From Nitrosovibrio sp. Nv6 (lineage in GTDB: Bacteria > Pseudomonadota > Gammaproteobacteria > Burkholderiales > Nitrosomonadaceae): DNA of 64,000 nt. Below the pieces are notes generated by a model. The model was not told the origin of the DNA and did not search any database. It worked only from the letters and a program-made list of their open reading frames with translations. The position numbers and the translations under genes were made by a program. The stretch covers positions 124,001-188,000 of the forward strand of contig NZ_FODX01000003.1 in NCBI RefSeq assembly GCF_900110495.1, written 5' to 3'. Positions 38,876 to 48,242 of this stretch are shown piece by piece. Numbering within the stretch: the first letter of the stretch is position 1; every line of letters begins with the position of its first letter.

Positions 38876-39289
38876 ATGACTAGCAGACCGCAAATTGTAT
38901 TGACATCTCAGGACCTGGACAGGCTCGAAACCTTGCTTGAGTCGCTGCCTGCCAATGCCTTCCCTGGCAGCGCGGATCTGCGGGCAGAACTCGATCGCGC
39001 CGAAATTGTCGAGCCCGAGCAGATTCCACCTTCCGTGGTAACCATGAATTCAACCGTGCGCTTCAGTATCGATTCGTCGGGAGAAGACTTCTGCCTGACC
39101 CTGGTCTATCCGAAAGATGTCGATGGCACCGGAGATAAAATTTCCATTCTCGCACCGGTTGGCAGTGCACTCCTCGGCCTTGCCACCGGGGATGAGATAG
39201 AGTGGCCCAGGCCGGGTGGAGGCACGATAAAGGTACGGATAGTGGAAATCGTCTATCAACCGGAACGTGAAGGAAAATTCTATCGTTAG
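38876..39289 (+). CDS. rnk: Nucleoside diphosphate kinase regulator, Rnk/GreA-C-like
   Basis: 137 aa. An N-terminal helical part (ILTSQDLDRLETLLESL) and a GreA/GreB-type C-terminal FKBP-like domain (VTMNSTVRFSIDSSGED..LTLVYPKD, ISILAPVGSALLGLATGDEIEWPRPGGG). This is the usual length and layout of Rnk, which binds RNA polymerase near the secondary channel and influences nucleotide pools. Unlike GreA it has only a short N-terminal coil. Single gene, ATG start. Confidence 0.9.
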   Translation: MTSRPQIVLTSQDLDRLETLLESLPANAFPGSADLRAELDRAEIVEPEQIPPSVVTMNSTVRFSIDSSGEDFCLTLVYPKDVDGTGDKISILAPVGSALLGLATGDEIEWPRPGGGTIKVRIVEIVYQPEREGKFYR

Positions 39290-39379
39290 AGTAGCGCCTC
39301 AATCGAAACCAGCATAAATTGCAATCAGAGTAGGGGACCGACGGTCGATGGTTCGGCGTACAATCGACGTACAATGCAG

Positions 39380-39468
39380 GATGCATAAGAAATGCGCATT
39401 GCATCTATTCAATCTTCATATTCACGATAGTGCGATGCAGGGTGCAATAAGCGAAGCGCATTGCATCG
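39380..39468. repeat. Two REP-like hairpins
   Basis: GATGCA...TGCATC at 39380-39405 and CGATGCA...TGCATCG at 39433-39468 share the core GCGCATTGCATC. The second has AATAAGCGAAGCGCATTGC. A close copy, AATAAGCAAAGCGCATTGCTTCGTATGA, lies at about 41265-41291 beyond the next gene. Repetition with hairpin potential in intergenic DNA is typical of REP-type families. The interval 39290-39599 has no gene. Confidence 0.6.
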
Positions 39469-39599
39469 TATCTATCTTTCATATCCAGGCCGCGGGAACC
39501 TGTATAAAAACCGCTATCAATTGTTCAGCTGTTTAAAATTCTGCCTGGCTCTGCTATAGTTGCGGCCAATTTTTGATCTGGAAACGCAACCTTCCCGCC

Positions 39600-41237
39600 A
39601 TGAGCCTGCCCAGTTGCCCGGCTTCTCAAGCCATAAGCATAAAAACCATCCTGCCGAATACGTTTTCCGCCACGCCTGCAATACGCAGGCTTGAATCCTT
39701 TTTGAAATTTTGCCTTTTTGCAGGAATCCTGGGGACCGCCCCCCAGGTTTTTGCGGCGGAGCCGGAAAACGGCACTCGATTTGACTGGTCGAAAGTTCCT
39801 CCCGTAACAGCTCCATCCCGTCCGGGTATGTTTACGATAGCGCCATCCGGGCCGGGTTACTACTCACTGGGGGATCATGTAACCGGGAACCAGCGCCCCG
39901 CTCCGCCTGTTTCCCCCTACGCCCCCTATGCGCTGATGACCACGCCGGCTTTTGACATCGATTTCCGCTACCTGGAAAAGCCGGAGCATGAAAAGAATAT
40001 TTTTGACCCCCTCAAGCGCATCCATCTCGGTGATGACTTCCTTTTGTCCTTCGGAGGCAACTTCTGGTATCGGTATGCGCGGGAATCCGACGCCCGGTTA
40101 ACCACCACAAACGACAACTACCATTTGATCCGCAGCCGGTTCCATGCGGACTTCTGGTATCAGGATCGAGTTCGCTTATTTGCCGAGTTTCTGGATGCGC
40201 GTACCTTCGGCCAGGGCTTGACGCCGCTTCCCACGGACGTCAATCACACCGACATGCTGAATCTTTTTGCGGATATCAAAATCGCCAACGTCAAAGATGG
40301 CCCGGCTTATCTGCGCGTAGGCCGTCAGGAGTTGCTCTATGGCTCGCAAAGGCTGATCTCCACTCTTGACTGGGTCAATACGCGGCGCACCTTCCAGGGC
40401 GTAAAAGGATTCTGGCGCAGCCCGACATTTGATCTGGACGCATTCTGGGTACGTCCGATGAATACGGAAAGAGGCAGATTCGATAACTGGGATGAAAAGC
40501 GCGAATTCTTTGGCTTATGGGGAACGTACAAGCCCAGGAAGGGGCAGCTGGCCGATTTTTATTTCCTGAGCCTGGACGACAACCGGGGTCTGGCTCTCGG
40601 CAGAAATAACATGAGAGGCGATTCGATTGTGCATACGGTCGGCAGCCGCCTTGCTGGCGACTACAACCAGTTTCTGTACGAACTGGAAGGCATGTATCAA
40701 TTCGGCCAGTATTCCAATCAGAACATTTCGGCCTTCGCCGTCGCCTCGGGCGCCGGCTACCACTTCAAGGAAGCGCCGATGAATCCCCAGTTCTGGCTCC
40801 GCTATGACTTCGCCTCGGGCGACAACAACCTGAGCGATGGCAGCCGCAACACCTTCAACCAGCTTTTCCCCTTCGGAAACTATTATTTAGGCTGGATCGA
40901 CCGCGTGGGCAGACAGAATATCCACGACTTCAACGCCCAGATTAATCTTCATCCCCAGCCATGGGCTACGTTTACCGCCCAGTATCACCGGTTCTACCTC
41001 GCAAATAAACGCGACTTTCTGTACAACGCCGCAGGCGCCGCCACCTTGCGGGATGCCACAGGCCAGTCAGGCAGCTATGTCGGCGATGAGATCGACTTCC
41101 GTCTCAACATTCATGTCGACCGGCACGAGGACGTGCTCGTGGGATATTCGAAACTGTTTGCCGGCGACTTTCTGAAGGCGCAAGCGCCGCGTGTTTCGCC
41201 GGACCTCTTCTATGTCCAGTACAACTTTCGTTTTTAA
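39600..41237 (+). CDS. Alginate-export-family outer-membrane porin
   Basis: 545 aa from ATG 39600; the frame opens earlier only at a TTG. A long signal peptide ends near VFA-AEPENG (about 50). The mature protein has the beta-barrel pattern of the Alginate_exp (AlgE-like) family: HLGDDFLLSFGGNFWYRYAR, FHADFWYQDRVRLFAEFLDARTFGQG, YLRVGRQELLYGSQRLIS and a terminal aromatic strand ending YVQYNFRF. It would be an outer-membrane channel for an acidic polysaccharide or similar anion. No polysaccharide synthesis genes are adjacent, so the substrate is open. REP-like hairpins flank it on both sides. Confidence 0.88.
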   Translation: MSLPSCPASQAISIKTILPNTFSATPAIRRLESFLKFCLFAGILGTAPQVFAAEPENGTRFDWSKVPPVTAPSRPGMFTIAPSGPGYYSLGDHVTGNQRPAPPVSPYAPYALMTTPAFDIDFRYLEKPEHEKNIFDPLKRIHLGDDFLLSFGGNFWYRYARESDARLTTTNDNYHLIRSRFHADFWYQDRVRLFAEFLDARTFGQGLTPLPTDVNHTDMLNLFADIKIANVKDGPAYLRVGRQELLYGSQRLISTLDWVNTRRTFQGVKGFWRSPTFDLDAFWVRPMNTERGRFDNWDEKREFFGLWGTYKPRKGQLADFYFLSLDDNRGLALGRNNMRGDSIVHTVGSRLAGDYNQFLYELEGMYQFGQYSNQNISAFAVASGAGYHFKEAPMNPQFWLRYDFASGDNNLSDGSRNTFNQLFPFGNYYLGWIDRVGRQNIHDFNAQINLHPQPWATFTAQYHRFYLANKRDFLYNAAGAATLRDATGQSGSYVGDEIDFRLNIHVDRHEDVLVGYSKLFAGDFLKAQAPRVSPDLFYVQYNFRF

Positions 41238-41304
41238 GACAAAAGCATAAAAATACAGGATTCAATAAGCAAAGCGCATTGCTTCGTATGAGCGGTAGCG
41301 GTAG

Positions 41305-41330
41305 GTTGGGTTAGCAAAGCGTAACCCAAC
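41305..41330. terminator. Hairpin between convergent genes
   Basis: GTTGGGTTA (41305-41313) and TAACCCAAC (41322-41330) form a perfect 9-bp stem with loop GCAAAGCG. It lies between the convergent ends of the porin gene and apt, so it could end transcription from both sides. There is no U-run, and the same motif type (GGGTTRGCAAAGCGTAACCC) is a common dispersed repeat, so it may be only a REP-like element. Confidence 0.5.
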
Positions 41331-41384
41331 GGTACCCCAACGAAAAAAATACCTTTGGCGCTTCAGCGATATGCCGGATGAAAA

Positions 41385-41912
41385 TCAGTCACCCTCAAAC
41401 TCGCATAACGCGAATACCTTAAGCCCCTGATCCTCCAACCGCGATCTTCCGCCGATATCCGGCAGATCAATAACAAAACAGCACTCCACAACCTCAGCTC
41501 CCATTTCCTGTATCAGTGCAGCCGCGGCCTCTGCCGTTCCGCCAGTCGCGATGAGGTCGTCCACCAGCAGCACACGATCCCCTTTCTGAATCGCATCCAC
41601 ATGAATTTCGATGCGATCGCTGCCATATTCCAACTGGTAATCCCGCCCACGCGTTTCGGCAGGCAGCTTGCCCTTCTTACGTACCGGCACGAAACCTATA
41701 CCAAGCTCGTAAGCGACGGGCGCGCCAATGATGAAGCCACGTGATTCAATACCGGCAATCTTGTCAATCTTCGTGTCTTTATAGCGGCTGGCAATTTCCT
41801 GAATGGTGGCGCGCAATCCCACAGGATCTTTAAGCAACGTAGTGATGTCCCGAAACATGATGCCTTCATGGGGATAATGCGGGACGGTGCGGATGCGGGA
41901 TTTGATTTGCAT
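41385..41912 (-). CDS. apt: Adenine phosphoribosyltransferase
   Basis: 175 aa, normal length. The PRPP-binding signature VLLVDDLIATGGTAEAA (about residues 121-137) and the APRT-specific GIESRGFIIGAPVAYELG (about 65-82) and FRDITTLLKDP are all present. It salvages adenine to AMP in the cytoplasm. Single gene, divergent from the tRNA-Ser gene. Confidence 0.96.
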   Translation of the reverse strand: MQIKSRIRTVPHYPHEGIMFRDITTLLKDPVGLRATIQEIASRYKDTKIDKIAGIESRGFIIGAPVAYELGIGFVPVRKKGKLPAETRGRDYQLEYGSDRIEIHVDAIQKGDRVLLVDDLIATGGTAEAAAALIQEMGAEVVECCFVIDLPDIGGRSRLEDQGLKVFALCEFEGD

Positions 41913-42075
41913 GACAAAGTCCTGTTTCTGGTTTTTGATTTTGGAACGCTAAACATCCGTCATACCTCTTTGGATGATTGCGTTTTTCCGCTATGGTACC
42001 GGAAAAGTTGCCGGAAACGCCGTTCTGGTTTATCCTTTGCGCCCCTGCCGGTTGCCGGCCGGGATTCCTTCAACA

Positions 42076-42167
42076 GGAGAGATGGCCGAGTGGTTTAAGG
42101 TACACGCCTGGAAAGCGTGCGTACGGCTTCAACCGTACCGAGGGTTCGAATCCCTCTCTCTCCGCCA
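42076..42167 (+). tRNA. tRNA-Ser (anticodon GGA)
   Basis: 92 nt with encoded CCA. Acceptor stem GGAGAGA/TCTCTCC, D-arm with GCCGAGTGGTTTAAGGT, anticodon stem ACGC/GCGT with loop CTGGAAA (GGA at 42110-42112), a long variable arm (GCGTACGGCTTCAACCGTACC) as in class II tRNAs, and a TTCGAAT T-loop. Reads UCC/UCU serine codons. The defence island begins about 290 nt downstream, and tRNA-Ser genes are common integration sites, but no duplicated 3' end was found. Confidence 0.98.
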
Positions 42168-42453
42168 GTTCGGAGCAGAACTACGAACGCCGCTATTGCG
42201 GATTTTACGCCTGAGACGGCAACAACGGCCGAGTAGATCGCCCTTTGATCCCAAAAATGCAGACCTAATCGTCCGCGAGCTGACCCACCAAGCGAGCCCA
42301 AGTCACCACGACAGCCACCTCGATTCGCATTCACAAGCATTGCGAGAACGTCACGCAGAAAGTATTTCGGGATCTTCAAGCGTTTGTGTAGTTGGGCCCA
42401 AAGGACCGTCCTAAAGAATTTCGTTCGAATCTTGCCAACGACTGCTGACTGCG

Positions 42454-44499
42454 CTACCCTGGGAAACCCAGTGCCCGAGCCGCCGCGATTATCCCCTCGC
42501 CGTGCAAGGCCTGCTTTCGAGAAGGTCGCCTCCCATCTCGCGCAAGCTTTCCGAGACTGAAAGAAAGGCTTCTCTGCCACGACTGCAGGGTCTGTGTATC
42601 CTTTGCCCATGCTGCGACGCTAAACCATGTTTCCGCGGGAATACTGCTGACGCGAGTTATCAGCTCTGCTTCGACAGCTGATGTCTGTTCTTCCACCACA
42701 TGGCTCCCCCCACGAACCTGCGCCGTGTCTCGGCTAATAAGTTCACCTTCGACTTGGGGCGGAATGCTTATCTCGCGCTCTCGAAATCGGTCCCAACAGA
42801 CTTCCTTCTTACACCATTCGGTAATGTTCTGTCCACCCGACGGGGTGGTAATGTGCTCGTGAGTGTGGACACACAACGTCTCGATGAAGGCGGACAGTGC
42901 CCAAGACAGGCCCTGCGAACGCCAGATCGTATCGAGGTCGATGCGCTTGGCGGTTCGGTGGGAAATCCACGCGAGGGTGTAGGTAACGATGTTGGCGCGA
43001 TAGCCGCCGAATTTTTGCCTGGAGACAATACGTTCGGTTTCCTTGAACAGTAGAGCACGCGCGACGGCGCGCCTGAAATAGACTTCGTCTGGGACGAAGG
43101 CGCCTCGCTGCTCAACTAGGTCCATGAAGTGGAGGTAGCACTTCTGACCACCTCGGCTCACGATATGCGGCAGCTGCGACCATGTTTGCTCAAATTTCGC
43201 TAGATCCGTCTTTGTGATCATCTGCCGACGCGGTTGGATTGCCTCGTAGGCCTTGCGTTCGATGAGAGTTCGGTTCTGGGCGAGGGCATCATGATATTGA
43301 CCGCGGGCGCGCTCGTAGAACCATTTCGACTGGCGCTGCATCCCGGGTGCCGGCGGTGCCCAAATCAACCGCGACAGCTCCTCCATTCTTCTGTGAAACG
43401 GATGGTTCGATGAGAAGTCGGTCATGTTGACCTTATTCTGGTTATTCGCCGACTGCGATATGCGCGGTGCAATATGCTCCACGTCACCGTCCGAGAATAT
43501 CTCGGTGATCTTCACCGGAACGTGAAGACGGCTGGCGTCCACCTTGTCCTTTCGTGACGCGCGGAAGATCGACCCGGTCGTCTGGCCGCCGTTCACTATC
43601 TGAAAGTCGTCAGCTGTGAGCAGATCGGCCGTGCCGTCACCATTATCATGGATCACGACGCCAGAGGCAGTGACTGAGAGCCCGTTGTTGAATGCGAGGA
43701 ACATCTGGGGTTCTTCGATAATTGTCTTCCGAATACTTTGATTGACCTTGCCCTTGAGCTGCAGGAAGCTGCGCACATTCCGCTCCAGCAGTCTCGGCCC
43801 GAACTGCTTGTACATCATGACGATGAGATCACCCGGCAGGACTGCAAAGAGGCAGCGATATCCTCCCTCCTCAGACGTTGACGTGATGCATCGGATGGGA
43901 CTGCCGTGCATCTTCGTGAAGTCAATGCGGATCGCCTCGCGCCCGCGACTGGACGAAGCCGACCGGTAAATTCGCCGCAGATCCCATAGATGGCTTGAAA
44001 CCTCGATCTCACCGAGCGTCTTATTGTCGATCCGTTCGATGCTTGCGAGGGAATCGGTGATTACAAATAGCCTTACATTGCTGAGGTCAGCTCGGGCCTG
44101 CCAGATCGAACGGACCATGTCGTAGCCGTCCGACGCCTCCTCCAGTCTCTTGTGCCCCCCTTCGAAAGCCTTTCCCAGAAATGCCGACAGCCGCTTGAAC
44201 GCCGTGTTGATCTCGCTTTTCGGGGTCGAGACCGCGGTTCCGTCGAGGTACGGCAGGCAGAGAAAGAGATCGAGTCGGTCATTGTCTTCCGACAAAAAAT
44301 AACCGCTGCAGCGTATTCCGTGGGCCTCAAACGAGCAGGAAATGCCATCGTCGATCTCGCCGGCCTCGGTCAGATATTCCAACATGATCTCCGTGAATAC
44401 CTCGGCCCGCAGAGCGCCGTCATCAGCAGCGTCGGCCCGCGCGATCACGTCCTGCTGGACACTGCGCGCAAATGCGTTGAGCTCATCAAGTTCATTCAT
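42454..44499 (-). CDS. AIPR-family protein (abortive infection phage resistance)
   Basis: 681 aa. The AIPR core spans about 220-420: LLERNVRSFLQLKGKVNQSIRKTI, FLAFNNGLSVTASGV, and FQIVNGGQTTGSIFRA, then SQSANNQNKVNMTDFSSN. It was first linked to abortive phage resistance; the fold is often paired with nucleases, and the molecular activity is not settled. It is last in the five-gene island operon and its start overlaps the upstream PD-(D/E)XK gene by 8 nt. The C-terminal 200 residues resemble no domain I know. Confidence 0.88.
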   Translation of the reverse strand: MNELDELNAFARSVQQDVIARADAADDGALRAEVFTEIMLEYLTEAGEIDDGISCSFEAHGIRCSGYFLSEDNDRLDLFLCLPYLDGTAVSTPKSEINTAFKRLSAFLGKAFEGGHKRLEEASDGYDMVRSIWQARADLSNVRLFVITDSLASIERIDNKTLGEIEVSSHLWDLRRIYRSASSSRGREAIRIDFTKMHGSPIRCITSTSEEGGYRCLFAVLPGDLIVMMYKQFGPRLLERNVRSFLQLKGKVNQSIRKTIIEEPQMFLAFNNGLSVTASGVVIHDNGDGTADLLTADDFQIVNGGQTTGSIFRASRKDKVDASRLHVPVKITEIFSDGDVEHIAPRISQSANNQNKVNMTDFSSNHPFHRRMEELSRLIWAPPAPGMQRQSKWFYERARGQYHDALAQNRTLIERKAYEAIQPRRQMITKTDLAKFEQTWSQLPHIVSRGGQKCYLHFMDLVEQRGAFVPDEVYFRRAVARALLFKETERIVSRQKFGGYRANIVTYTLAWISHRTAKRIDLDTIWRSQGLSWALSAFIETLCVHTHEHITTPSGGQNITEWCKKEVCWDRFREREISIPPQVEGELISRDTAQVRGGSHVVEEQTSAVEAELITRVSSIPAETWFSVAAWAKDTQTLQSWQRSLSFSLGKLARDGRRPSRKQALHGEGIIAAARALGFPG

Positions 44500-45508
44500 G
44501 AGTCGACCTTAACAACTCGATCACGGTTTCCTTGGTAATCTCATGGCTCGAGAGGTCATCAGCTATAATCGTATAGCGGATGTCGCCCACACCCGGAGGG
44601 AGGTTGGCCTCGGTGAGCCGAGGAAAATCGCCGTCGACACGGAAAATACGCATCCCGAAGACACGGAAGCGATGAGCGCCATAGAGCGGCGCGTGAACGT
44701 CGAGATAGCCGCACTGCATGAGTCGCAGATCAAACTCCCGTGATGCCGCTGGGTCCGGTTGCAGCGCAATCCGCAGGCGGCTGACGAGATCGGGGAGCGT
44801 GATACCTTCAGTTGCGCTCTCGTCGAGCCGAACATGCGCGAGTAGCAGGGTATGGTGAGTGCGCTCGTCGAGCTGCTTCTCGTTTGCAATCATAAGGCGA
44901 GTACGGCGCTTGGTAAACGTTGTCTTGACTTCGACCGCCAATCCCTCTATCTCGAAATCCTGGTGTGCGCCATCGGGTCCTACCCACGAAAGCACCCCCA
45001 CAAGGGGGTCGAGCGCGGAAAGCTGCAGATGTTCGAGCACCATCAATTCCCCGAATAGCCCACGCTGACTTTCATCAGATAGTCCCTCGAGGGGTACGCG
45101 CTCCAAGAGTCCCTGCCACATGCAGAGGCGATCGATGCAGCGACGTAGGGCAGAGGCCCCACCACGCTCCAATGCGACCACATTGACGAGATCGGCCGAC
45201 AGAACCGCGAAGATGTCCAGCAGGCGCTGGTCCTCGAGCATAACTCTAAGAATGGTACGTACACCCGAGTTAGTCTCGAGCACCTCATGGGTCACCCGTA
45301 CGCCGCGGCAAGTAGGAACGCGACCTGCAAAGAGCCCCTGTTCACCATTTCCTTCAACCAGTAGACCGGGCCCGCGGCTTGGCCAATATATGCAGGCGAA
45401 CATATCGACCGGGGCAGTCTTGTTTAGCCTGCGCCGATCCATGCCAGTGGCGTTTCGATTGCCATTTCCAAGATCCTGCCACAGTTCGAGCATCTCAGCC
45501 GGGTTCAT
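44492..45508 (-). CDS. PD-(D/E)XK motif protein (PF14390 / DUF4420 type)
   Basis: 338 aa. A central DFEIEGLAVEVKTTF (about residues 187-201) supplies the D...E-x-K of the restriction-endonuclease fold, preceded by SQRGLFGELMVLEHL with an acidic helix. The overall layout fits the PF14390 family found beside Z1 and GHKL proteins in restriction-linked operons. It is the best nuclease candidate of this island. Its start overlaps the Z1 gene stop as ATGA and its stop overlaps the AIPR gene. Confidence 0.85.
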   Translation of the reverse strand: MNPAEMLELWQDLGNGNRNATGMDRRRLNKTAPVDMFACIYWPSRGPGLLVEGNGEQGLFAGRVPTCRGVRVTHEVLETNSGVRTILRVMLEDQRLLDIFAVLSADLVNVVALERGGASALRRCIDRLCMWQGLLERVPLEGLSDESQRGLFGELMVLEHLQLSALDPLVGVLSWVGPDGAHQDFEIEGLAVEVKTTFTKRRTRLMIANEKQLDERTHHTLLLAHVRLDESATEGITLPDLVSRLRIALQPDPAASREFDLRLMQCGYLDVHAPLYGAHRFRVFGMRIFRVDGDFPRLTEANLPPGVGDIRYTIIADDLSSHEITKETVIELLRSTHE

Positions 45509-48237
45509 TCGAAGAGCTCCTCGAGCTGCTTGACGCTATTTTCCGCATATTCGATCAGAGGTGCATCGTCGTCGAAAGGAAAACTGACTGCAAAGCCCAT
45601 CAGCGGGACCTCTTTCCCGGTGCCCCAATCGATCGGATAGATGAGCAATAGACCGTTTTCGAAGTCGCGCTGCTTCCTGATGAACGGTCCGCCCGGTATC
45701 TCAGGCCTGTCGCCCTTTGGAGCGGTTTTCTTCTCCCACGCAGCAGTCGTGGCAGCGAGGGCTGCCAAATACTTGGACTCGTCGAGGTCAGTGGCTTCGT
45801 CACTCGGACTCACTAGGCGCCCGATGGTGTATTTCCACCTGTCACCCTCGGAGCGGTTGTCGCGTTGGATCAGCGTGACTGGATATGGCCCGATGGACAG
45901 CGATTTCTTCGACCGTCCCGCTGCAACGAGCGATACTGTCCAGCGCGTGAGCCTTCCGTTCTTGACGCGATCAGTGATATATTCCGAGATCGCTTGGGAG
46001 TTCGCCTTCCAGGAGTCCCGGGACGTTTCGAGCGCGCGCATCAGAGTCGCTATCTCGCTACCCTCGACATCTTTCCAAGCATAGCGCCCACTGGCGCCTT
46101 TGATCCGAGGCAACCGTTCAAGGAAGGCCGCAAAGGTGCCGAAGTTGCGCTCAGCACTCGCCAAATCGAATGACACAGTTTCCGATATCGTGCCGGAAAA
46201 GCCGGCGCGAATGCGCGTTCCAGCGCGCATCTTGTTTGCGGCGGTAATAAGAAGGCCATCCGGATGTGTCCGAACGCGGTTGCCGAACTGCAGTGGATTT
46301 CCTCCGATCGCGAACATGAGATCAAACTCCTCCCGGAGCTCGGCAGTCGCGGTGGCAATATGGCGGTACCATTTAAGAAGTTCCGGTGAGGTGTAGAGCC
46401 GGCAGAGGTCCGCGTAGCGGGGACGGTAGCCGAACCAGCGTCCCATCTGCATTAGCGTATCGTACATGCGAGACGTCCGGACAAAGTAGCTGACCGACAG
46501 TCCTTCGAGGGTCAAGCCGCGGGAGAGCTTGTCGCCGCCGACCGCGATTACCGACAGGCCGCGGGGATGCTCGCGGTAGTCCAATGCATCCTTCGCCGAG
46601 CCGTTGATCTTGCGAACCACGATACGCTTCGTCGCATCGAACAAGTACCGCTTCACCTCGTCCCATGACACTTCCGGAAGATCATGGTCGGGCAGGGCCT
46701 CGCGAAGCGCTGACGCGTTGGCGGCAAAATCTCGTTCCCAGAGGTCATGCAGTCGCTTTTCAACGTAGCCACCCGCCCCGGGGAATTCGAGCTGTCGGCG
46801 GATGTCGATGAGTTCCTCATCGAGAAGCCGCGCTACTTGTTCCTGTACCAGTGTGAACCGAGTCACATGGACCAGCATGGAATTGTCGACTTCAGCATCT
46901 CCACGGACCCTCCGCGCGGCGCAGGTAAGGATAAAGGCGAGAACAGCTTCGTGCAGCGTGTCCGGTAGCTCGGAGACCCGAAGCGCCTTCTTGTGACGTG
47001 GCGGAAAGATGGCGTCCGCATCAAAAACCGGACGGATTATGGGCAGGCCGGCTTCATCATCGGCTGAACCTGGACGCTTGAGTCCGAAGACCTTCTCCGC
47101 GCCGATATAGTTCGATGGAGCCGGGATATTAATGATGAAGCTGCTGGGAAACAAGTCCTTGCCTACATCCTTCGCGAACGCCTCGTGATGCATAAAGACA
47201 TTGGCAAAGGGGGTCGCTGTGTATCCGACATAGGCACTCTTCTGAAAGGCTGTTAGGAGCTGACGGATCAGGCGATTCGTCCGTGTCGGATCATTGTCCT
47301 CGTTGATGTTTCCATCCTCGTCTCGATACTCGTTCGTATTTGCGGACGCGTTGTCAGCCTCATCGTCGATGACCAGAAGCGAGATATCACGAATGGCGCG
47401 GCCACCAGGCACCGCTGGGTCGCTCTCGCCGCGGACGGAGAGAACCCACGCGATCAGATTTGTGAGGATCGAAACTCGCTTCTTGACTACGAGAATGACC
47501 GGATCACGGCCGCCCGGAACAATCTTCGTTCCCTGCGCGGTCCCTCGTCGAAAGTCGCCAGTCTCTGTGCTGCTGGTCAGCGAATGTGCGACAAGGAACG
47601 GCGCGCCAGGCATCGCGCCGGCGCCGATACGCTGGTTTTCCTGCTCGAACACGAGGTTGAGTCTTGTGTCGAAGCCCAGAAACCCCTCATCAAGCCGGAG
47701 CTGCGTCTGGCTACGCAGGCTGTTGTGAACACCGGCAAGGACTATGATGAGCGGGAAACCGCTGTCGACCGCCTTGCATATAAGCCCGATGTAATTCGAC
47801 GTTTTTCCAGACTGCACATCGCCGACAACTAGGCCGCGGCGGTCCCAATCTCCTGGTGTATCCGGGTCGCGAAGACGATCGAGGATGTCGTCCGTCAGCC
47901 GGTCCAACTGGATCAGGACGTCCCTTGGGATGCGCTTGCGCTTCTCGAGGAAGTGCCTATAGCGTTCCCAGAAGGCGAAGTGCAGCGTTTCGCGCTTGGC
48001 ACCGATCCACGCGCGGAATTCCTTGTCGTCTATGACCGAATAACCGCCAACATGGACGTTGTTGTCGGCCTCGAGCTCCTTAGTGAGGCGTTTGAGATCG
48101 ATATCGGCGAACGTCGGCATGGCGCCGACGGCTGTGACGACCCTTTCCAGCGCCTCCTGAGTGATCCTGCTTTCCATCATGAGAAGTCCGCTTGCCACGG
48201 CATAGGCGCTGGCAAACCTTGCTTCCGCTGAACCCAT
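45505..48237 (-). CDS. Z1-domain superfamily II helicase-like protein
   Basis: 910 aa from the ATG at 48237, which has GGAGG 8 nt upstream; the ATG at 48243 is too close to that site. Walker A GDVQSGKTSNYIGL (about 140-153), a DEAD-like box LLVIDDEADNAS (about 285-296), the SF2-like block AFQKSAYVGYTATPFANVF, and the Z1 core GLSVIAVGGDKLSRGLTLEGLSVSYF then QMGRWFGYRP. Z1 proteins occur with GHKL ATPases and nucleases in predicted restriction systems and probably translocate DNA. The stop overlaps the next gene by 4 nt. Confidence 0.92.
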   Translation of the reverse strand: MGSAEARFASAYAVASGLLMMESRITQEALERVVTAVGAMPTFADIDLKRLTKELEADNNVHVGGYSVIDDKEFRAWIGAKRETLHFAFWERYRHFLEKRKRIPRDVLIQLDRLTDDILDRLRDPDTPGDWDRRGLVVGDVQSGKTSNYIGLICKAVDSGFPLIIVLAGVHNSLRSQTQLRLDEGFLGFDTRLNLVFEQENQRIGAGAMPGAPFLVAHSLTSSTETGDFRRGTAQGTKIVPGGRDPVILVVKKRVSILTNLIAWVLSVRGESDPAVPGGRAIRDISLLVIDDEADNASANTNEYRDEDGNINEDNDPTRTNRLIRQLLTAFQKSAYVGYTATPFANVFMHHEAFAKDVGKDLFPSSFIINIPAPSNYIGAEKVFGLKRPGSADDEAGLPIIRPVFDADAIFPPRHKKALRVSELPDTLHEAVLAFILTCAARRVRGDAEVDNSMLVHVTRFTLVQEQVARLLDEELIDIRRQLEFPGAGGYVEKRLHDLWERDFAANASALREALPDHDLPEVSWDEVKRYLFDATKRIVVRKINGSAKDALDYREHPRGLSVIAVGGDKLSRGLTLEGLSVSYFVRTSRMYDTLMQMGRWFGYRPRYADLCRLYTSPELLKWYRHIATATAELREEFDLMFAIGGNPLQFGNRVRTHPDGLLITAANKMRAGTRIRAGFSGTISETVSFDLASAERNFGTFAAFLERLPRIKGASGRYAWKDVEGSEIATLMRALETSRDSWKANSQAISEYITDRVKNGRLTRWTVSLVAAGRSKKSLSIGPYPVTLIQRDNRSEGDRWKYTIGRLVSPSDEATDLDESKYLAALAATTAAWEKKTAPKGDRPEIPGGPFIRKQRDFENGLLLIYPIDWGTGKEVPLMGFAVSFPFDDDAPLIEYAENSVKQLEELFE

Positions 48238-48242
48238 TGTCA

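Noticed and set aside
42095-42610. 171-codon minus-strand frame crossing the tRNA-Ser gene
   Set aside because: It runs antisense through the tRNA (GERGIRTLGTVE is a common tRNA-antisense artefact) and overlaps the AIPR gene end.
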